Below are positions 57,101 to 64,000 of a stretch of DNA of 64,000 nt, piece by piece; the first letter of the stretch is position 1, and every line of letters begins with the position of its first letter. The notes beneath the pieces are model-generated. The model worked only from the letters and a program-made list of their open reading frames with translations, made no database searches and was not told the origin of the DNA. Position numbers and translations under genes: made by a program. Origin of the DNA: Taxillus chinensis (taxonomy: Eukaryota; Streptophyta; Magnoliopsida; Santalales; Loranthaceae); the NCBI GenBank assembly GCA_023512835.1, contig CM042091.1, positions 47,135,284 to 47,199,283 on the forward strand, read 5' to 3'.

Positions 57101-58965
57101 AGGCAGGAGCAGGACCTTCGGTGGTGAGAGGTACCATTATCATTTCTCATACTATTTGTTCGGTTTTGATTGATCCTGGTGCTACCCATTCTTTTATTTC
57201 GTATGCTACGGTGGTTGGCTTGGAGTTAGACCAGGAGACACCGAGTCGGTCTCGATGGTTGCTTCACCTTTGGGTGGAATTGTGATACTTGAGAGTATCT
57301 GTCGTGCTTGTCAGGTAACACTTGGGGGTGTTAACCTGTTGTGTGATTTGTATATCATGGAGTTAGATGATTTTGATGTTATCCTGGGTATGGACTGGTT
57401 GGTCTCCATGGAGGCCAAGATTGATTGTTTTCGACGGCGTGTGACATTCCTCACACCCAGAGGGCACGCGGGGTGTCTTTGTGGGTGAGTGGACCGAGGA
57501 GGCATGCGGGTTGGGACCTTTGAGGCATGGGTGGGGTGATGTGACCCACCGGTTAGCCGGCTTGACGTTGGTTGACAGGAGGAGAGAGGGGGAAGGCTGT
57601 TTTGCCACCCATTGTAGATCGGTTCCCGGATGTGTTTCCCGAGGACTTGGTCGGTTTGCCACCCATGAGGGAGGTAGAGTTTTCGATCGAGTTGTTGCCA
57701 GGGACAACACCGATCAGGTTAGCGGCCTACAGGATGGCACCGACAGGCTTAGAGAGCTCAAGAGACAGATAGATGATCTATTGGCACGAGGCTTTATCAG
57801 GCGGAGTAGCTCACCGTGTGGCGCTCCAGGTGTTGTTCGCCAAGAAGGCGGATGGTTCACTTCGGTTGTGTATAGACTACCGGAAGCCGAACCAGGTGAT
57901 CGTGAAGAACAGGTATCCATTGCCGAGGATCGATGACCTGTTTGATCGGTTTCGAGGTGCAAGATGGTTTTCCAAGATAGACTTGAGGTCTGGATACCAT
58001 CGGTTGAGGGTTAGGGAGGCAGATATCCCTAAGACCGCGTTCGATTGTCGTTATGGGCATTATGAGTGGCTTGTGATGCCGTTTGGGCTCACAAATGCTC
58101 CAGGGAGTTTATGGGATTGATGAACCAGGTGTTCGCTCCATATTTAGATATGTTCGTTGTGGTGTTCATCGACGATATCTTGGTCTATTCGGCGACCAAG
58201 AGGGAGCATGAGGAGCATTTGCAGGTTGTGTTGCGGACCTTGCGGGAGCATCGGTTGTACGCGAAGTTCACGAAATGTGACTTCTGGTTGCAACAGTGCA
58301 CTTCTTGGGGCATGTGGTGTCTTCAGAGGGTATCACGGTGGACCCTGAGAAGATTGAGGCGATCATGTCGTGGAAGAGGCCCACGAATGTGTTTGAGATT
58401 CGTAGCTTCCTTGGTTTGGCAGGCTATTATCGGAGGTTCGTGGAGGATTTTTCCCGGTTGGCGGCTCCTATGACACACTTGACTAGGAAGGGAGTTCCTT
58501 TCAATTGGTCGATGCGTGTGAGAGTGCTTTCATGGAGTCGAAGGCACGATTGACCTCAAGCACCTATCTTGATTCTCCCACAGGAGGGTGTGCCTTTTGA
58601 GGTGTATTGTGATGCTTCCAGGGTGGGTCTTGGTTGTGTGTTGATGCGGACTCGGCAGGTGATTGCTTATGGATCTAGGCAGTTGAGACCACATGAGCGA
58701 ACTATCCCACGCATGATTTGGAGTTGGGCTGCGGTGATCTTTGCTTTAAAGAGCTGGCGACATTATCTCCTTGGGGAGAAATTTGTGGTGTATACGGACC
58801 ACAAGAGCTTGCGGTGTATCTTCTCTCGGCGAGACCTGAACCTTAGGCAGAGACGGTGGGTGGAGTACCTGCAGCATTTCGGTTTGATATGATGTATACC
58901 CCTGGGAAGGGTAATGTGGTGGCGGATGCTCGAGTAGGAAGAGCAGGGGCCGTGGTGGCCCACCG
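57101..58965 (+). pseudogene. Gypsy element 2 protease, reverse transcriptase and RNase H, frameshifted
   Basis: The protease is open: TICSVLIDPGATHSFISYAT, with DPG in place of the usual D-S/T-G. The reverse transcriptase reads [50 protein letters not shown], then breaks at CCAGGGAG; the next frame has [40 protein letters not shown] and RNase H ([20 protein letters not shown]) follow. Better preserved than element 1 in the connection region, but it has its own indels (58510 and 58700). Confidence 0.87.
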
Positions 58966-59089
58966 TGCCATTAAAGAATGGGAGATGATGGGTCGGTTAG
59001 CGGCGATGAGGTTGCAAATGGTGACCAGGTGAGGGGCGAGGGACCCTCGGTGTTGTTGTCGCAGTCCCTGAGTTGCGGCGCAGGATCAT

Positions 59090-60499
59090 AGAGGATCAGT
59101 GGGGGACATTGATTGTGAGGTCATCGAGAGATAGGATTCAGACGGGGCAGGCATCTTCGATTGGGTGAGGATGCCGAGCATATATTGAGGTATAGGGGTC
59201 GCCTGATAGTTCCCACTTCTCTTCAGGAGGAGGTTCTTCGGGAATTTCACCAGGTCGAGGTTAGCTGTACATCCTGGTGGGACCAAGATGTACCATGCCG
59301 TGAGGAGGCGATATTGGTGGCCAGGCCGAAGAAGGCCTTTTGCGATTTTGTGAGGAGGTGTTTGACCTGTCGGCAGTCAAGGCGAGCACCTGAGATCACC
59401 GGTGAGTTGCGATCATTGCCGGTGCGAGTGGAAATGGGACCACGTGACCATGGATTTTGTCACTTGGACTTCCTCGTTCCAGGGGGACACGACACGATAT
59501 GGGTAGTTGTCGACCGGTTGACCAAATCGGCGCATTTTATTCCGATTCGAGAGACAGACCCAGTGAGGACTTTGGGACAGAGGTATATTGATGTTATTGT
59601 GCGGTTGCATGGAGTCCCATTATCTATTGTATCTGATCGGGATGCGTGGTTCACATCTCGGTTTTGGAGACAGATTGCGGCGAGCCTTGGGTACTAGGGT
59701 GAACCTCGGTCGACCTTTCACCCGCAGACGGATGGTCGATCGGAGCGGACGATTCGGACACTCGAGGATATGTTGCGTGCCTGTGTCCTAGATTTTGGAG
59801 GTTGTTGGGAGACTCACCTTCCTTTGGTGGAGTTCTCTTACAACAACGATTATCGAGCCACGATTGGGATGGCTCCATATGAGGCACTGTATGGGCGGCC
59901 TTGTCGATCACCCTTGTCTTGGGCACAGACGGGAGAGACAGGGTTCTCGGTCCCGATATGGTTCGAGAGACCACGAGAGATAGTGCGATTGATTCGGCGG
60001 CGCATGTTAACAACGTGAGTAGGCGAAAGTCCTACGCGGACCGAGGCGTCGACCTTTGCGGTTTGAGGTGGGTGACCGCGTATTTTTGCGGGTTTCACCG
60101 CGTAGAGGGCATCGGAGGTTTGGACGTGGATCCAAACTTTCCCCTCGTTTTGTGGGGCCATTTGAGATTGTTGCCACCGTGGGCGCAGTGGCTTATCGGT
60201 TAGCTTTGCCACCGAAGTTGGCTCGAGTACATGATGTGTTCCATGTGTCTCGGTTGCGACGGTATCACCCAGATCCTTCTCATGTGTTGGACTATCGCGA
60301 GATAGACTTGGGCGATGATGGTGCCGTTGTTGAGATGCCGGCACGGATTTTGGACAAGCGGGACCAGGTCTTGCGGGGCAAGACAATCCCACTAGTTCGG
60401 GTGTTATGGCGACACCGAGGCATGGAGGAGCAGACTTGGGAAAAAGAGAGCCGGATGCGGGTTCTTCATCCTGAGCCGTTCGAGGACGATCGGTCCTGA
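59090..60499 (+). pseudogene. Gypsy element 2 integrase and chromodomain, frameshifted
   Basis: The CDFVRRCLTCRQSRRAPEIT segment keeps the zinc-binding Cys pair. The core has VVDRLTKSAHFIPIRETDPV, the SDRDAW region and SERTIRTLEDML in a shifted frame. The last frame (60056-60499) joins GPFEIVATVGAVAYRLALPP to the chromodomain (RGKTIPLVRVLWRHRGMEEQ), ending HPEPFEDDRS. Here integrase end and chromodomain are in one frame, showing that their split in element 1 is secondary. Confidence 0.88.
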
Positions 60500-60787
60500 G
60501 GTGGGGAGGATGTGAGGACCTTCCCTGAGGTATGAGTTATGTTTTATGCATTTGTTTTGCATATGTTGTTTGAGATGTGGTTTAGCTTGTTGTTTGTTGG
60601 TTGGCATCCCGGCATCGTGTGATCCTTTTTGGCTTGTTGTGAGTTGCATTGCACTGTGTGGTTGGTGATCATGTTGATGATCATATTTTTGTGTCTTGTT
60701 GTTGTGCGGTGCTTGAGCTTGGATTTTGCTATGTCTTTTGGGCATGTGTTTTATTTTCGAGGACGAAAAGTCCTAAGGTGGGGAGGA
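60500..60787 (+). other. 3' untranslated segment of element 2 with two polypurine tracts
   Basis: CTGAGGTGGGGAGGATG follows the stop codon and CTAAGGTGGGGAGGATG adjoins the LTR, as in element 1. Confidence 0.72.
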
Positions 60788-63208
60788 TGTAAAGACTCGT
60801 ATTTGGGTAGTTTTGAGAGATAGTCATTCTATGGGAATGTAACTATCCTGGACGGTAGTGTAGCCGTTGATGTGAGCATTTTGACCGTAATGGGCCCCGA
60901 TTCCGAGTCGGGGCCCCGTTTGACTCGATTGTTGACTTTTTGGGGTTTATTGGTTGACTTTGCGTTTGAGCGATCATTTGAGTGTGATAATATCTCGAAC
61001 AGTGTTGTACTCGTTATTTCGAGCGTTTTGACAGATTGGGCTCAATTTGGAGTTCGTGACCTCGGGAGGTCAATTATTGCGTTCGGGTCAATTATTCTTT
61101 GGAAGGCCAATGATTGGCAACAGTATATATATAATTAAGAACTGCTTTATCTCTTTAATTGCCAATTATTGGTATGTGCATGTTTGAGCAAGAGAGAGAG
61201 AGAGAGAGAGAAGGTGAAGAGCGTAGAGCTTTCTTGGCGATTTTGGGGCGATTGGAGCTCGTGGATCGCAAATAATCTTCCAGGTAGGTGTCCTTAACTG
61301 TCTTCTCTCGATCCTATCTTTGAATATGTGATCTGTAGTTGTATGAGTGTGTATTTTATGAGGGTTGAGAAGTCAACCATGGAAGTCTAGATGTAGATCT
61401 AGATGAATATATGATTTGTGTGTATTTTTGCCTGTTATTGTGCGAATTAGAGGCGTTTAGGACGCGTTTTGAGGTAAATATCGCGATTTATTGCGTAAAA
61501 CATGTGTTTATGAGCGTCCCGGGGGTCACCTGGTTGCTTCCAGACGAAGAACAGGCCAAAAACGATGATGAACCAGTACTGGCGAACCGCAAGGTCGAAG
61601 TTCGTAGTCAGCAGCTATGGAGTCAGCAGCCTCAGTAGTCGCAGCGGCTTCGAAGTCAGCGGCTATGGAGTCAATGACTTATTTAGTCCTGGATCGGTAG
61701 TCCGGAGTAGTTAGTCCGGATCAGTAGTCCGGAGGAGTTAGTCCGGATCAGTAGTCCGGAGTAGTTAGTCCGGATCGTAGTCCAGGAGGAGTTAGTCCAG
61801 GATCAGTAGTCCGAGTAGTTAGTCCGGATCGTAGTCCGGAGTAGTTAGTCCGGATCGTAGTCCGGAGGAGTTAGTCCGGATCAGTCCACGACATCAAATC
61901 CGTAGCATCGATCCATGACATCAAATCCGTAGCATCGATCCGGAGCATCAAATCCGTAGCATCGATCCAGGAGCATCAAATCCGTAGTAGTGAAACAGGT
62001 GTTCCGTAGCGATGAAACAGTTTCCGCAAGAATCTGAACCGCATCGCACCTGGACATTTACATTGTAAACCATTATGCCTAAGTATTATACTTAAGTTAC
62101 AATGTAAATAACGAAATACCCCCCATTTGGATTCAAAGAAAAATACTAGAAAAATTAATTCCCACTATTTCAAAATGTGAAAATTGGGTTTTAGTGTAAA
62201 ATCTCGGAAAAACCCAAAAGTTCGTAGTGGTGAATTTTTGGAAAGTGGGGTTAGACATCTCGGAAAAATCCCCAAAAATCAGATTATCTTATTTATGATA
62301 AGGGAACCCAATGCCTGGGACTTTTAATTTCAAGAAAATAGGCGCTATGAGTACTTCCTTCATAAATCAAGGGTTGAGGATTTACTTGTGAAGACCGGCT
62401 ACAATTCTAAAGGAAATGTTGAGAATGACATGCCATACTAATGTTAGTATGTTGATGTGAGGTATTGGGGCATGGACTCCGTGACTTGTTTGGGTTCTCA
62501 CCGTGATGCACCGATGGTGCTATGTGGTTGACGTGGCGAGCATATGCACCGATGGCAAGCCCGTGTGGCGACCGTGGCCGGGCATATTGCGCCGTGGACA
62601 AGCTAAGGCCTGAGTTGAGCCGTTGAGCTCGTGGAGCTAGGGCCGAGTGCCCTGAGCCGGGATCCCATGGAGGATCGTGGACAAGTTGTCCTGATGTTTG
62701 TTGCGGTCGAGTCCGATGATTGTGCACACTACACGGTGCACGAGTACACCGAGCATATAGTATAGACTTATATGTGTTGCATAATGTGGAGTGTTAGGGT
62801 CACCTACCGAGCTTGTCGCTCACCCCTACTTGTTGCTTACCCTTTTCAGGTGTGACCCGAGACTAGTGGAGGACTTTCTTCCAGGAGGACGCCCACTACT
62901 CTGATGTATGATACAGTTATATTCTGTATTGTTTTATGTGATATCCCGGACATGGGTCCGTGGACGATTGTATTTGCATACTGTATGATGTGATGTCTGT
63001 ATGATTGTTTGACTCTTTGTATGCATGATGATATATGGGAAAGTACGGGATTACCCTTGATGTATGATCGTACAGGGTTGCATATTTGAGACAAGACCCG
63101 CGGTGTAGTCTCTATTGGTGCTAGTCACCAACCCCTTGACCTTTCGGGTGCGGGCAAGGGGAAGTCATGTACCCGGTTCCGGGTTCCCTGGAATTCGGGG
63201 GCGTGACA
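60788..63208 (+). repeat. Right LTR of gypsy element 2, shared with a following internal region (2421 bp)
   Basis: Starts TGTAAAGACTCG and ends GCGTGACA. Very similar to 52810-55220, including both 27-bp arrays (61590-62010) and the intron signals. Directly after it come a primer site TGGTATCAGAGC (63212) and the gypsy leader, so this LTR serves two internal regions. Confidence 0.92.
61590..62010. repeat. 27-bp tandem repeats in the right LTR of element 2
   Basis: Same two arrays as 53625-54020 with one or two more or fewer units and several CG/CAG differences. Confidence 0.85.
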
Positions 63209-63556
63209 AGTTGGTATCAGAGCATGGTCTAGCGGACCTAGGTTAGTGAGGGGTGGTTAATTGATTCCATGTGACTTGGAAAACTATAAGGAGGGCGCCT
63301 GATCAACGCAGTCCTTACAGGTATTCTAGGTTATGTTGGTGTCAGTTAGATCATCCTAGGAGCATACATAGGGTGCATTGCTAGTGGTATGATTGTGTGC
63401 ATATAGGGCATGCACTAGTGGTATGATTGTGTGCATATAGGGCACTAGATTGTCTTTGTGTGTGATGTGCTCGTATGTGGTGCCAGGATGGCACGTGGCC
63501 GTGAGAGCCAGGACTGGATGTGGTGTACCCTATGGGGTGACACGATGCTATACGCA
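63209..63556 (+). repeat. Start of a further gypsy internal region, truncated
   Basis: Primer site at 63212-63223, then leader sequence matching 55221-55568, including the doubled CTAGTGGTATGATTGTGTG. It stops at CTATACGCA, where a copia LTR begins. Confidence 0.85.
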
Positions 63557-63826
63557 TGGTTAAATCGGATTTGGGCACGGTCAAGTGCGTTGGTTTCCAA
63601 ATTTCGTCCTCTATCCTTCGGTGTTGATCTTGAGGCACTTTAAGATCCCTTGGAAATGACTCTTATTTTTGGATTTCTTTGGCTGCGATCTGGCCCGGTC
63701 AAAATGGGGTCCAACAGGGTGCCTATTTATAGGCTTTTTCTAGCACCCCTATGTTAACAAAACATAGCAATTTGTGTTCAAATTGTTCACGCCAACCACC
63801 ACTTTTGAAGCACTCCATTGTTGACA
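63557..63826 (-). repeat. LTR of a second copia element (about 270 bp)
   Basis: On the minus strand it starts TGTCAACAATGG after a polypurine tract (CAAGTGGGAGAT, 63827-63838) and ends AACCA. It has a TATA box CTATAAATAGG at about 63725-63735. As it follows the stop codon, it is the 3' LTR of an element entering the window from the right. The target duplication (candidate ACGCA) cannot be checked. Confidence 0.75.
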
Positions 63827-63889
63827 ATCTCCCACTTGAAGATTGATTTCAATCTGTCTTCACACCTGCAGTAGCTCTTTCTGTCTTGA

Positions 63890-64000
63890 CTATTCTTGAA
63901 GACCAATTAGAGTTGCGCACAACTCTAATTTGTCTATAGTGACTACTTTGGTTAACATATCAGTTGGGTTCTTACTCCCTTGTATCTTCACAAGTTTCAA
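63890..64000 (-). CDS. Ty1/copia polyprotein C-terminus, partial
   Basis: The last 36 codons of a copia polyprotein: LKLVKIQGSKNPTDMLTKVV, then TIDKLELCATLIGLQE and a TAG at 63890-63892. NPTDMLTKVV is the usual end of copia RNase H. The rest lies beyond the window. It differs from the first copia element (ADILTKAVPT), so it is another lineage. Confidence 0.85.
   Translation of the reverse strand: MKLVKIQGSKNPTDMLTKVVTIDKLELCATLIGLQE

Overview
This is plant nuclear DNA, most likely from a eudicot. The evidence is the intron-containing genes, Ty1/copia and Ty3/gypsy LTR retrotransposons with plant-type tRNA-Met primer sites, a plant-type GH81 beta-1,3-glucanase, and fragments of plant bHLH and glycine-rich RNA-binding protein genes. 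I cannot name the species. Roughly 1-40 kb is AT-rich, gene-poor and built from repeated segmental duplications. About 40.4-63.6 kb is a nest of chromovirus-type gypsy elements.

The duplicated part (1.6-39.5 kb) is an array of one composite unit. On the + strand the unit carries a METTL21-like (Methyltransf_16) SAM-dependent methyltransferase gene, now decayed into scattered exons (E2 to E5, perhaps E1). Downstream and convergent, on the - strand, lies a small two-exon gene for a secreted peptide precursor. Four copies of the peptide gene are present (A 2599-3219, B 18956-19496, C 22952-23525, D 28490-29012). All four keep a signal peptide, splice sites, a TATA box and an open frame. They differ in the number of short Cys-pair modules (three, two, two, one). 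The methyltransferase copies share the same frameshifts, so the parent gene was already dead before it was multiplied. Blocks 1.96-13.1 kb and 27.8-38.1 kb are colinear paralogues. Each carries a GH81 glucanase antisense inside the second methyltransferase intron: intact at 11013-13097, truncated and stopped at 37508-38062.

Other content of this half: the 3' end of a copia element (1-1648), a 420-bp hAT-like element with a perfect 8-bp target duplication (16424-16843), a bHLH35-like pseudogene (24972-25422), a glycine-rich RNA-binding protein fragment (about 13553-13790), Ogre/Tat-like LTR fragments, and a nested insertion (about 31505-32570) that splits one methyltransferase copy.

The gypsy nest starts with a solo LTR (40360-41999 plus 51901-52535, target duplication CATAT). 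It is split by a complete Tekay/Del-type chromovirus (42000-51900). A second element (52810-63208) follows; its right LTR is directly followed by another primer site and leader, an LTR-sharing tandem arrangement, which is cut at 63557 by a copia element running off the window on the - strand. The LTRs carry a likely 5'-leader intron. Its middle holds one of two unrelated tandem repeats, built on TTCGAA or on TCCGGA. Many gypsy frame breaks are small indels at CAG/CTG/CCWGG sites and may be sequencing artefacts of methylated DNA.

The best candidate for an undescribed system is the peptide family: a signal peptide, an invariant ITIPPG segment, and a variable number of C-x-P-Y-x-x-C modules in Pro/Arg-rich linkers. 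I do not recognise this family.
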